Shown here: positions 11,911-18,857 of the stretch, piece by piece
Position numbering within the stretch: the first letter of the stretch is position 1
Layout: the number at the start of each line of letters is the position of its first letter
IMG/VR virus record: IMGVR_UViG_3300047564_006887
Coordinates: 1 to 20,698 of that record
DNA length: 20,698 nt
Source of the DNA: a virus
Direction: 5' to 3' (one strand)
The notes under the pieces: model-generated
What the model was told of the DNA's origin: nothing
Seen by the model: the letters and a program-made list of their open reading frames with translations, nothing else
Databases searched by the model: none
Translations under genes and position numbers: made by a program

Positions 11911-13823
11911 CCTATAATTGATGGAACTGGAAGATTGTTTAGTCTATCAACCCAAACTTCATACGTCAAATTAACCGGTAAATCTGCAGAAAGTGTGCTT
12001 ATATAAGCTTCTGGTTGAGTGTCGTTGTAAAGAATAGCCCACTTTTTATAGTGTGGAGAAGATGAATCCAGTAACCATGCAACGTAACATTCTTCTGGTT
12101 CGTTTTTATAATACTCATAAGAACTAGTTTGCAGAGTGTAAGTTCCATTCAATGCTGTTAGTCCAGCTCCGTTAACGGTTATATTAGCCAAGCTTGGAAA
12201 ATTAGGTTTTAAGGAGTTGTCTGTTGGAAAAGATATATTTCCTGAAGGTAAATTAGCTTGAAGTGGAGATAAAGCTATCTCTCCTCCAAAGGCGATATCT
12301 CCTCCCGTACCCAGAATTTCAAAATCATGCAATCTAAATACCCCAAGAGTACTAGAAGCTTGATACGGAACATAAGCAAGCGTTAAAGTATTACCAGGAA
12401 CAATCTGAGGCGTAGTAATATTATACAAAGGCTGAGAACACTCAGTACAACCAATAGTGCTGGTGTCTGTAACTGGACTGTTAGCTAATTGTATATAACT
12501 ACCATTGTTTATTTTGTAGAATAAAGCTGCTGAAACAGGACCCGTACTTGATCTTGAAGTGACAAAACCTTTACAGCTTGTAAGTCTAAAATATGTAGAT
12601 TGTGTAGCTCCACTAACAGTAAAAAAGAAAGCTTTATTGTTAGCAAGAGCATCCGTGGCACTCGATGTACTAAATCTACGAGCTGACCAAGCATCTGCAG
12701 CACCGAGTGATCCAGCTTCTTCTAAACCGGTTCCAGCTCCACTATTATAAACGGGTCTTGTTAAAGGAGATACAACAAGTAAATTGTTGTTTATTGGATT
12801 AACAGTAGAAATTGTTGAGTTTAGCCCACGAACAGAACTTAGGTTATAACTAATTGTGTATATTTCTGGTATTATTGGACATGTCATTAAAAACGACCAA
12901 CTATTAAATGTTTCTTGTATGGGACTGTAAGCAGAAAAATACACTGTTGGTGTTGTTGATGTCTTTTCAAAAATTAAATCAAAATTTCCTCTCGAGTCAG
13001 TATCAGAAGGAGCTCCACAATCATTACACTGAATAATTGGAGGAGGTACTGGCAATCCGACATTTGTATGTGCTGTATTAATTTGAGTTTGATAACTGCT
13101 TGAGCCTCTATAAAAAGTATCCAAAACAATATTGTTATCTATTGAAAATTGCAATCTATCTGGAGCAGAATTCATCGAACCTTTTACTCTAACAAAGCCT
13201 AGATCATTACCTAGAGTTACGTTACCAATAAACGGCACAGGAAAGAAACTTCCCGTTTGATAAAAATTGAGAACAGAACCACAAGAAACTAAAGAAGTAA
13301 TTGATGGAGTTGGAGTAGGAGAAGGACTTGGCGAAGGACTTGGCGAAGGACTTGGAGACGGACTCGGGGAAGGAGAGGGGGTTGGAGTAGGAGAAGGAGT
13401 TGTAGATGGAGAAGGACTTGGAGTAGGAGAAGGAGTTGGAGAAGGACTAGAACTTGGTGTCGGACTTGGACTTGGAGATGGAGAAGGACTTGGAGTTGGA
13501 CTAAGACTCGGAGAAGGTGACGGAGTTGGAGATGGGGAAGGACTAGGAGTTGGAGAAGGAGTTGGGGAAGGAGACGGTGAAGGGCTAGGACTCGGAGAAG
13601 GGGATGGTGAAGGAGAAGGAGAGGGACTTGGCGTAGGTGTTGGTGTGCCACTTTGTGTCGGAGACGGTGAAGGACTTGGAGAAGGCGTAGGAGTTGGAAA
13701 CGGTGTAGCTGAAGGCATTGGAGTTGGTGGCTCCGGAAATACTCTAGAATTTTTAATTTTTCCGGTAACATCAGTACCGGTTTTTAATAATTCAACTCTC
13801 TCTCTTAAACTTGGATCATTCAT
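11907..13823 (-). CDS. Large adhesin with Pro/Ser/Thr linker (638 aa)
   Basis: Residues 1-36 form a short N-terminal segment ([16 protein letters not shown]...). Residues about 37-172 are an almost pure PSPS/PTPS linker, and residues 173-638 are beta-rich. The beta region includes '[20 protein letters not shown]' and two CxxC pairs (CNDC near 260, CTEC near 460), plus '[20 protein letters not shown]', a pattern seen in extracellular and adhesin-like beta-sandwiches. No signal peptide is present, as expected for a virion protein. Its start overlaps the gp15 stop by ATGA and it shares its N-terminal layout with the left-edge adhesin. I infer a tail- or neck-attached, long-stalked binding protein. 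A structural role without receptor binding is also possible. Confidence 0.8.
   Translation of the reverse strand: MNDPSLRERVELLKTGTDVTGKIKNSRVFPEPPTPMPSATPFPTPTPSPSPSPSPTQSGTPTPTPSPSPSPSPSPSPSPSPSPSPSPTPSPTPSPSPSPTPSPSPSLSPTPSPSPSPSPSPTPSSSPSPTPSPTPSPSPSTTPSPTPTPSPSPSPSPSPSPSPSPSPSPTPTPSITSLVSCGSVLNFYQTGSFFPVPFIGNVTLGNDLGFVRVKGSMNSAPDRLQFSIDNNIVLDTFYRGSSSYQTQINTAHTNVGLPVPPPIIQCNDCGAPSDTDSRGNFDLIFEKTSTTPTVYFSAYSPIQETFNSWSFLMTCPIIPEIYTISYNLSSVRGLNSTISTVNPINNNLLVVSPLTRPVYNSGAGTGLEEAGSLGAADAWSARRFSTSSATDALANNKAFFFTVSGATQSTYFRLTSCKGFVTSRSSTGPVSAALFYKINNGSYIQLANSPVTDTSTIGCTECSQPLYNITTPQIVPGNTLTLAYVPYQASSTLGVFRLHDFEILGTGGDIAFGGEIALSPLQANLPSGNISFPTDNSLKPNFPSLANITVNGAGLTALNGTYTLQTSSYEYYKNEPEECYVAWLLDSSSPHYKKWAILYNDTQPEAYISTLSADLPVNLTYEVWVDRLNNLPVPSIIG
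13308..13715 (-). repeat. Low-complexity PSPS/PTPS-coding repeat
   Basis: About 400 bp of imperfect 6-bp units (on the + strand GGAGAA, GGACTT and GGAGTT variants) encode a roughly 136-residue Pro/Ser/Thr linker in the 638-aa adhesin. Synonymous codons vary between units, so selection appears to act on the protein rather than the DNA. Such tracts change length readily by slippage or recombination and may be mis-assembled. Confidence 0.85.
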
Positions 13824-15124
13824 ACTGTTGGCGATGGACTTGGTGTTGGTGTGGGTACTGGAGTACTACTCTGAGTTGGAGTTGGTGTAGGCGTTGTGGC
13901 AAAAGTAGGACTAGGAAATGGAGTTGAAGTAGGTAGATTTGGACGAATGTAAATACCCGACAAATACGGCATTTGATAAGGAATGTAAGCATTATATTGA
14001 GGAGTTCCACTAACAAACGGATTGTACGTGTTATATCTTACATATTGTGTTAATGAACCATAACCAACAGGACCTTCAACAATTACATCTACATACCCCG
14101 TACTAACAGCTGAAGGCATAACAAACGTCAAATAGCTATCCCTGTCATAAGCCCAATAAGCAGGATCAATACGTACAGCCGTAAACGCAGGGTAGTCTGA
14201 AGATAACGTCGGAAACCCTGAAAACGGATTGAAAGTAGTTGTAATGTTTCCTAAAGAAGCTCCCGAAAGATATACATTTTTAATGACTTTGAACCCTGCT
14301 CCATACATGTTGAACTGTTTAATTTCTCCGATATCAGCAAACCACGGTTCAATTACTTTTGGCTGAGGAGGAACTCCAGACAAAAGGAAGTAATCAGTGT
14401 TTTCGTTACTACCTCCTGAAAGTGCGGCTTTGTAACTATCAGATAAAAGATATTCTGTTGGAATGCCTGGAGAATCAGCATTATAAGTTGTTTTAATTGT
14501 ATAGATTGATGCAATATCTTCTGCATTTATAGACTGGAACATCCAACCCTTGAAAGTAAAACTTAAATCGGCTATAACTTTTGCAACTTGATTCGCAGCA
14601 ATATCAAACGGATAACTTATGCTTACATTGCCGTCCCAAAAAACACTAGATCTTATTTCGTGGTCCGGTCTGTTTGGTGTTCTCCAAGAAACTACAAAAT
14701 ACGGATTAATATAAGGCAGAATATGGGAAATAATTTGATCCATGTCTGTTTGATAACGAGTAGCAATTGTAACGTTAATTTGTAAATCAACTGGGAGAGG
14801 CGTTGCTTCATTGCGTACAAAGGCTCCAGCACTTGATGACGAATACGTACCTAAAATTTTGTTGTATACGCGGTTTGTGTCTCTAGAAATACCTCCAATA
14901 TACACAGCTACTACAGGAAGTTGCAAGTTTTGATCCTTGTCAAGAATATCAGCCAAAACTCTTTGTTTTGGTGCATAAACAAGCCGGGTTTTAATCTTAT
15001 CTTGTGGCTGTCTATTTTTATTATAGCGGTTAACAATGATGTCGCTCAACGCGTTCATAAACATTGTCACCATCGTTTGAATCTCAAAATCAAACGTATG
15101 AGGTCTTTTTAGATAGCCAGACAT
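13820..15124 (-). CDS. 15: Tail sheath stabiliser (gp15-like) with C-terminal extension
   Basis: Residues 1-215 follow T4 gp15, the tail terminator that caps the contracted sheath and joins the tail to the neck. Shared features are '[18 protein letters not shown]' (44-61), '[14 protein letters not shown]' (69-82), [20 protein letters not shown] with [13 protein letters not shown] (111-143), '[10 protein letters not shown]' (187-196) and 'IKTTYNAD' (210-217). T4 gp15 has 272 residues; this protein has 434. The extra part is a beta segment at about 265-365 ([20 protein letters not shown]...[12 protein letters not shown]), which resembles an IPT/TIG-type immunoglobulin-like domain, followed by a PT-rich tail (398-434). 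The next gene starts within the stop codon and also has a PT linker, so the two proteins may form one external structure at the neck. Confidence 0.85.
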   Translation of the reverse strand: MSGYLKRPHTFDFEIQTMVTMFMNALSDIIVNRYNKNRQPQDKIKTRLVYAPKQRVLADILDKDQNLQLPVVAVYIGGISRDTNRVYNKILGTYSSSSAGAFVRNEATPLPVDLQINVTIATRYQTDMDQIISHILPYINPYFVVSWRTPNRPDHEIRSSVFWDGNVSISYPFDIAANQVAKVIADLSFTFKGWMFQSINAEDIASIYTIKTTYNADSPGIPTEYLLSDSYKAALSGGSNENTDYFLLSGVPPQPKVIEPWFADIGEIKQFNMYGAGFKVIKNVYLSGASLGNITTTFNPFSGFPTLSSDYPAFTAVRIDPAYWAYDRDSYLTFVMPSAVSTGYVDVIVEGPVGYGSLTQYVRYNTYNPFVSGTPQYNAYIPYQMPYLSGIYIRPNLPTSTPFPSPTFATTPTPTPTQSSTPVPTPTPSPSPTV

Positions 15125-15130
15125 ATAAAG

Positions 15131-15138
15131 TATTTAAG
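15131..15138 (-). promoter_or_regulatory. Late-promoter-like motif CTTAAATA in front of gene 15
   Basis: CTTAAATA is one base from NATAAATA and ends 6 nt before the gp15 ATG, giving a predicted leader of about 1 nt. Confidence 0.4.
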
Positions 15139-15160
15139 AAAAAAGCTTGCGCGTTTCTTC

Positions 15161-15979
15161 TTAATCTCTATAGTAATCGCTTTTTGTAGTGCTAAAATAT
15201 GGGTTGATCAGACGGTCAAACTCTGAAGATGTGTCAAAATCATCTTCGTCGTCGAACTCTAAAGCTGGAATTTCTTTTTCTTCGTCTTCAGCTTCTTCTT
15301 CTCCACCAACTACTTCAATAATAGCGCCAGCTTTTTTAAGAGAATTTGCTGCTTCATCGCCTACTTTTGCAACAATTTCACTCCATTTAATATTGCCTTC
15401 TGCTGGTAGTTTATTGAAAGCTTTTGTGAGAACTGGATCCTCTGAATCTAAATCAGCAGCTTTATAGTAAACAGTTTCTGGTTCTCCGGATGCAGCGGCT
15501 GGTTTTTCTTCTAAAGCTTTGTTTAAAGCTTGTTTAACTTCTTTTTGTGTTACGTCTTTTTTGACTGTTTCTTTTCCACTTGCAGTAGTATATTTGACAT
15601 TTCCAAGAAGATCTTTATTAGATAAGCGATCAGCTAAAAACTTAATAGCCCACTTACCTCCAGCTTTAAATTCTGGATTTTCAGCTGCAACTTCTTTGAC
15701 AGCACTCTGAATAGCATTTTTGAGACCAGCTGCGTCGTCAATTGTTAATGAATATGTGTTTTCATCATTGTCTGTAAATACTTTTTGAATAATAGCGTGA
15801 ATGACTTTTTCGCGGATTTCTGGACTAAGCTTTTGTAAAGGCGACCAGTGTTGGGATTTACCTGGAAGTTCGGAAACTTTTTGTGTAACTTTTTTAGCCA
15901 TTGGAGCAGCGCCCATTCCAAGTTCTGCTGGCATTAATTCTGTTAAGTACTGTTCAATAAGCTTGTCAAATGATTTCAT
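15161..15979 (-). CDS. Unknown acidic phage protein, candidate head-internal protein
   Basis: I do not recognise the family of this 272-aa protein. The first 20 residues (MKSFDKLIEQYLTELMPAEL) resemble the amphipathic head-targeting leaders of T4 internal proteins (M-K-T-Y-Q-E-F-I-A-E-A), with a possible E|L cleavage at 14/15. Residues about 45-130 are helical. There is a middle linker, and residues about 173-224 (AADLDSEDPVLTKAFNKLP...IKWSEIVAKVGDEAANSLKKAGAIIEV) look like a small helix-turn-helix-like domain. A very acidic stretch (GGEEEAEDEEKE...FDDEDDFD) follows. It has an exact late promoter and is transcribed just before gp15, so a virion or assembly role is likely. A DNA-mimic or chaperone-like acidic tail is possible. 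Confidence 0.7.
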   Translation of the reverse strand: MKSFDKLIEQYLTELMPAELGMGAAPMAKKVTQKVSELPGKSQHWSPLQKLSPEIREKVIHAIIQKVFTDNDENTYSLTIDDAAGLKNAIQSAVKEVAAENPEFKAGGKWAIKFLADRLSNKDLLGNVKYTTASGKETVKKDVTQKEVKQALNKALEEKPAAASGEPETVYYKAADLDSEDPVLTKAFNKLPAEGNIKWSEIVAKVGDEAANSLKKAGAIIEVVGGEEEAEDEEKEIPALEFDDEDDFDTSSEFDRLINPYFSTTKSDYYRD

Positions 15980-15994
15980 AACGATGTATAAGTG

Positions 15995-16002
15995 TATTTA
16001 TT
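15995..16002 (-). promoter_or_regulatory. T4-type late promoter AATAAATA
   Basis: This exact NATAAATA lies 15 nt upstream of the ATG at 15979, the same distance as in front of gene 21. It overlaps the end of the upstream coding region. It would drive the acidic protein, gp15 and the 638-aa adhesin. Confidence 0.6.
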
Positions 16003-16636
16003 CTACATTAAATGCTTTTCTAACCTGATTGTAAGCTTCTTTTTTAAGTTCTTCGGGAACCGAAGGAGCCATGCCGCTCTCAAACTCTTGATAGTTTCCA
16101 TCGACCGCAAATTTACGTAGCTTTGAAGCGCTCATTCCTTCAACTCCTTCTGAGTCTGGGTCTCGTTGGCCAGCAGAAACAAACTTATATTCTTTAAATG
16201 TAAATGGAGCTTCTCCTGAAGAATCTGCTTTACCATTATACTTGTTTACAAGTCTCATAAATTCTTCTTCTCTATCTGAACCAGCAATTTGAATTGCTTG
16301 GGTGTATCCCATTTCTTGAAATTTTTTAAGAGCATTAATAAAAGTTGTTCCAAAGTCTGCAACAGAATCAGAGTTTGGTACCATGTGTTTCAATATAGCA
16401 ATACGCTGTTGAAGAGATAAAGGATTTGTCTGAACTTGTTTTGGTGTAGGCTTAGCTGTACTTTGAGAGGGAACGATGTAATAGTCTGCTTTATACTTTT
16501 TAGCTGTACTAATAACTTGTTCAATTAATTTTAAATGTCCAATACTGGGTGGATTGAAACGACCGTAAGCAAATACAACTGTTTTGTTGTTTTGCTCATC
16601 TTCTTCTCCAATAAAGTATTCTAAAAAAGTTTTCAT
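15998..16636 (-). CDS. NMNAT/cytidylyltransferase-like nucleotidyltransferase
   Basis: This 212-aa protein has the HIGH-type nucleotidylyltransferase fold. 'VVFAYGRFNPPSIGHLKLIE' (20-39) carries the G-x-F-x-PP-x-x-GH motif that binds the nucleotide triphosphate. 'QIAGSDREEEF' (116-126) is a typical middle strand, and 'GMSASKLRKFAVDGNYQEF' (167-185) is the ISGT-x-(I/L)-R-like phosphate-binding motif. Such enzymes join NTP to a phosphorylated small molecule (NMN, phosphopantetheine, choline-P and so on); the acceptor here is unknown. It starts with MKTFLEYFIGEEDEQ, close to the T4 internal-protein leader MKTYQEFIAEA. It overlaps the ligase-like gene by ATGA. Three consecutive coupled genes of different nucleotidyltransferase folds suggest one pathway or complex. 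Confidence 0.82.
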   Translation of the reverse strand: MKTFLEYFIGEEDEQNNKTVVFAYGRFNPPSIGHLKLIEQVISTAKKYKADYYIVPSQSTAKPTPKQVQTNPLSLQQRIAILKHMVPNSDSVADFGTTFINALKKFQEMGYTQAIQIAGSDREEEFMRLVNKYNGKADSSGEAPFTFKEYKFVSAGQRDPDSEGVEGMSASKLRKFAVDGNYQEFESGMAPSVPEELKKEAYNQVRKAFNVE

Positions 16637-17574
16637 AGATCAAATTTTGTTTTCATGAACTCTGGATTGTTTGCTTTGAACATTAAGTCCCCAGCCTTTA
16701 CAACATAACCTTCAATATCACCTAGAATACCTTCAGTTTTAGTAAGATTAGAAACAATCTTTTCGTACATTTCTTTTTGAATTGGAAGAAGCATTGATGA
16801 AAGAGCTTGCTCTAAACTTTTTCTTTTTTGTATAGCTTCTCTTTTTCTATCTCCCTTGAGTTGAGCAATTTGTTGAACGATTTGTTTTGATTCAATTTGT
16901 TCAATAATCCCTTTGGCTTTTTTAACTTCTGCTCCTAAATCAATAGGAGTAAAAGCTTCAACATCGGGCAACATAAATTTTGCTTCTTTTGTTGATAGCT
17001 TTAGAAGTTTACTTTTAACTTCATTTGGATCAAGTTTTTCACAATCAACTTTTAAAACAACAAAAGTTGACCAGCTACCAAGATTGCTTTCTTTATATCC
17101 GGATGTTACAAACGAAACCATTCCAGGACGCTCTTTAAGCTTAGTTGCGTTTGGAGAGTATAACCATTCAAGTTGAATAACACAAGGAGCATCACCAATT
17201 ATTGAGTTAATCATTTCTTTTAAACGATCAAAACTGCTCATAAAAGCTTGTTGAGCTGGTGGATATTTTATAGCTTGAGCAAAATCTTGTGGGTTGTATA
17301 CTTTGCCGGAATAGCTTGATTGAACAAAAAACTTTCCGTTTTCATCATTGCCAACTTTTAAAGCCATTCCATCAATTTTTTCTGAAACAGAAGAGTTAGA
17401 AGGATCAATTTTGTTTCCATTTTGTTCAAGATACTCAACTAGTTTTTTAAAATTTTCAAAACCCATTGAATACAATTCAGGTTTATTGTAAGAATAAAGA
17501 TGTTGAATACCAACTCGATCTCCTTCTTTTGCTTCCTGTAAAACGTAGTTATAATATTTCTTGAACGGAATCAT
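16633..17574 (-). CDS. DNA/RNA ligase-superfamily (covalent nucleotidyltransferase) protein
   Basis: This 313-aa protein shows the core motifs of covalent nucleotidyltransferases. SEKIDGMALKVG (64-75) is motif I, with Lys66 as the candidate AMP acceptor (K-x-D-G). 'VIQLEWLYSP' (132-141) holds Glu136 as a motif III-like residue. 'DIEGYVVKAG' (287-296) is motif IV (E-G-x-x-x-K), and 'LMFKANNPEFMKTKFDL' (297-313) supplies motif V lysines and ends the protein, so there is no OB-fold domain. A lysine-rich helical insertion (about 214-285) separates motifs III and IV. The N-terminus MIPFKKYYNYVLQE|A carries an L-x-E|A prohead-protease-like site at 14/15. It resembles the ligase-like DUF6267 proteins of marine T4-like phages in concept. 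Substrate unknown; it could be a ligase, capping-like enzyme or AMPylating effector. Confidence 0.78.
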   Translation of the reverse strand: MIPFKKYYNYVLQEAKEGDRVGIQHLYSYNKPELYSMGFENFKKLVEYLEQNGNKIDPSNSSVSEKIDGMALKVGNDENGKFFVQSSYSGKVYNPQDFAQAIKYPPAQQAFMSSFDRLKEMINSIIGDAPCVIQLEWLYSPNATKLKERPGMVSFVTSGYKESNLGSWSTFVVLKVDCEKLDPNEVKSKLLKLSTKEAKFMLPDVEAFTPIDLGAEVKKAKGIIEQIESKQIVQQIAQLKGDRKREAIQKRKSLEQALSSMLLPIQKEMYEKIVSNLTKTEGILGDIEGYVVKAGDLMFKANNPEFMKTKFDL

Positions 17575-18272
17575 ATAAGTCTCATGCCAATTGTTTCTTC
17601 AGCATCTTTCAGCATTGTTTGTATTTCTTCTGAAGAATAATGTTTCTTTAAATATGCAATGATTGATGATAGACTAAACAAATCTTTTTCTGTAGCATCT
17701 TTACCTAAAACTTTTTGAGCAATTTTATTTGGATCTTTTGTTATAAGCTGTTTTGTTTCTCTGTTAAACAAACCTTTCATTGAAAGGGTTAAGCCTTTAA
17801 CTTTAGCAATTGATGACATTGTAATGTTTCTATGAGCTCCTTTATAGGGAGCTTTTTCGTTACTAGCATAATAAAATTTTAAGAAATCGGGATCATCATG
17901 AAACATCATATCAACTTGAATAAAATCTCCAGTTTCTTCTCCTTTACTATTAACAATAGGAGCTTTGTAAGCAACTTCAATGCCAGTCTTTTTGAGGTTT
18001 TTAGGATCTACTCCTTTTGAGACTAAATCTTTAATCAGTGCGTCCTTTGTAAGTTTAGTACTATCGATTACAACGTCAACGTCCCCAGAAGTTTCTGTTT
18101 TTCCTGTTGAGCCGAGTGTATTATCAACTAAAGATAACCCAGTTAGTTGCTCAATTTTTTGAAGAGTGGGTATAACTTCAGATTTGTTAATTCTTCTGTC
18201 TGAAAATATATTTCCACCCTCTGCAACTAATAGTGAGTTCTTATAATAACTGCAAAAAGATAGTTCGATCAC
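17571..18272 (-). CDS. Pol-beta-superfamily nucleotidyltransferase
   Basis: This 233-aa protein has the pol-beta nucleotidyltransferase signature: LGSTGKTETSGDVDVVID (53-70), with G54-S55, the metal-binding pair D64/D66, and a third carboxylate D121 in 'IQVDMMF'. 'YKGAHRNITMSSIAKVKGLTL' (143-163) is the usual following region. Family members transfer NMP to tRNA ends, antibiotics or proteins (MNT toxins/antitoxins). The start is GTG at 18272, the only suitable in-frame start; an exact late promoter 5 nt upstream makes the message predicted to begin at this codon. Residues 8-18 (SYYKNSLLVAE|GG) resemble a short targeting leader with a protease-like E|G site. It overlaps the ligase-like gene by ATGA. 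Confidence 0.8.
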   Translation of the reverse strand: MIELSFCSYYKNSLLVAEGGNIFSDRRINKSEVIPTLQKIEQLTGLSLVDNTLGSTGKTETSGDVDVVIDSTKLTKDALIKDLVSKGVDPKNLKKTGIEVAYKAPIVNSKGEETGDFIQVDMMFHDDPDFLKFYYASNEKAPYKGAHRNITMSSIAKVKGLTLSMKGLFNRETKQLITKDPNKIAQKVLGKDATEKDLFSLSSIIAYLKKHYSSEEIQTMLKDAEETIGMRLI

Positions 18273-18277
18273 CTACC

Positions 18278-18285
18278 TATTTATC
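18278..18285 (-). promoter_or_regulatory. T4-type late promoter GATAAATA, predicted leaderless
   Basis: This exact NATAAATA ends 5 nt before the GTG at 18272. With T4 late-promoter geometry (last A at -6), position +1 is the G of the start codon. It would drive the nucleotidyltransferase triad as a late operon. Confidence 0.6.
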
Positions 18286-18297
18286 TTTCAAACAGCA

Positions 18298-18822
18298 TTA
18301 ATACCAGTGCGGTTTTGAGCGTGTTGTCCACGTAGCAAAGTCTTTATCATGTTTAACGTAAAGTTGATAGCGCTCTGTAACGGACATTTGGTCAAAGTTA
18401 GGGACAGTTTTGCATTTTGATTCGGGATTTACTGCAACTGCAAACGGAGTAAGTTTGCCTTTTTTGTTGTTTGTTTTATCGATGTTTGCCTTACACCACA
18501 GAATAAACTCTTTAGTAAAATGAGGATTTGAATCTGGCCAGCGATAGTCTCGTTCATTAAACATTTCCAAAGCGTGTTCAACTAACCACATATAGTTGTC
18601 AGTTGATTCTCTTACCCAAATTGAACAAGGATGGTTAGAATAACCTTTGCCTGACTTGCGGACTTTGCCAGCTTTTGTTCTAGGAGCTTTTTCTAGTGCT
18701 TCGTTGCTAAAACAATGCTGAAGCATAATTGCAGATTCAATCTGCATTTTGGATCTTGTATGTTGATCACAAAGCTCTTGAGCTGCAACAACGGGATCTG
18801 TATTAGTAACAAAAATATTCAC
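18298..18822 (-). CDS. Endonuclease V / pyrimidine-dimer glycosylase-like protein
   Basis: I chose GTG at 18822 because it gives MNIFVTNTDPVVAAQELCDQ, the usual start of the phage family 'M-N-I-F-x-x-D-x-DP-x-x-AA-x-x-x-CD-x-H', and because the -10 box covers the alternative GTG at 18831. Family features are CDQHTRSKMQIESAIML, where the Glu after K-M-x-x-E corresponds in position to catalytic Glu23 of T4 endonuclease V. 'NHPCSIWVRESTDNYMWLVEH' follows, then 'FAVAVNPESKC' and the end 'RYQLYV...WTTRSKPHWY'. T4 DenV cuts the glycosyl bond at UV pyrimidine dimers and nicks the DNA. This family is larger and shares only part of that sequence, so repair of damaged or modified DNA is a reasonable but unproved role. 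Monocistronic. Confidence 0.72.
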   Translation of the reverse strand: MNIFVTNTDPVVAAQELCDQHTRSKMQIESAIMLQHCFSNEALEKAPRTKAGKVRKSGKGYSNHPCSIWVRESTDNYMWLVEHALEMFNERDYRWPDSNPHFTKEFILWCKANIDKTNNKKGKLTPFAVAVNPESKCKTVPNFDQMSVTERYQLYVKHDKDFATWTTRSKPHWY

Positions 18823-18829
18823 TACACCC

Positions 18830-18857
18830 ACAGTATAGTGTTTACTAAAAATGTCAA
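18830..18857 (-). promoter_or_regulatory. TTGACA - 16 bp - TACTGT promoter
   Basis: On the - strand, a perfect TTGACA (18857-18852) overlaps the stop of the upstream 536-aa gene. It is followed by 16 bp, TACTGT (18835-18830) and, 7 nt later, the GTG at 18822. The -10 is poor (three of six), so support comes from the shared geometry with three other promoters. Confidence 0.45.

Noticed and set aside
13308-13715. Possible CRISPR-like array
   Set aside because: The units are 6-bp coding repeats without spacers of constant length or a conserved longer repeat.
13267-13890. + strand G/E/L-rich and - strand L/Q-rich frames over the repeat
   Set aside because: These are other-frame translations of the hexamer repeat; the PSPS frame continues into the real adhesin on one side and a short N-terminal segment on the other.
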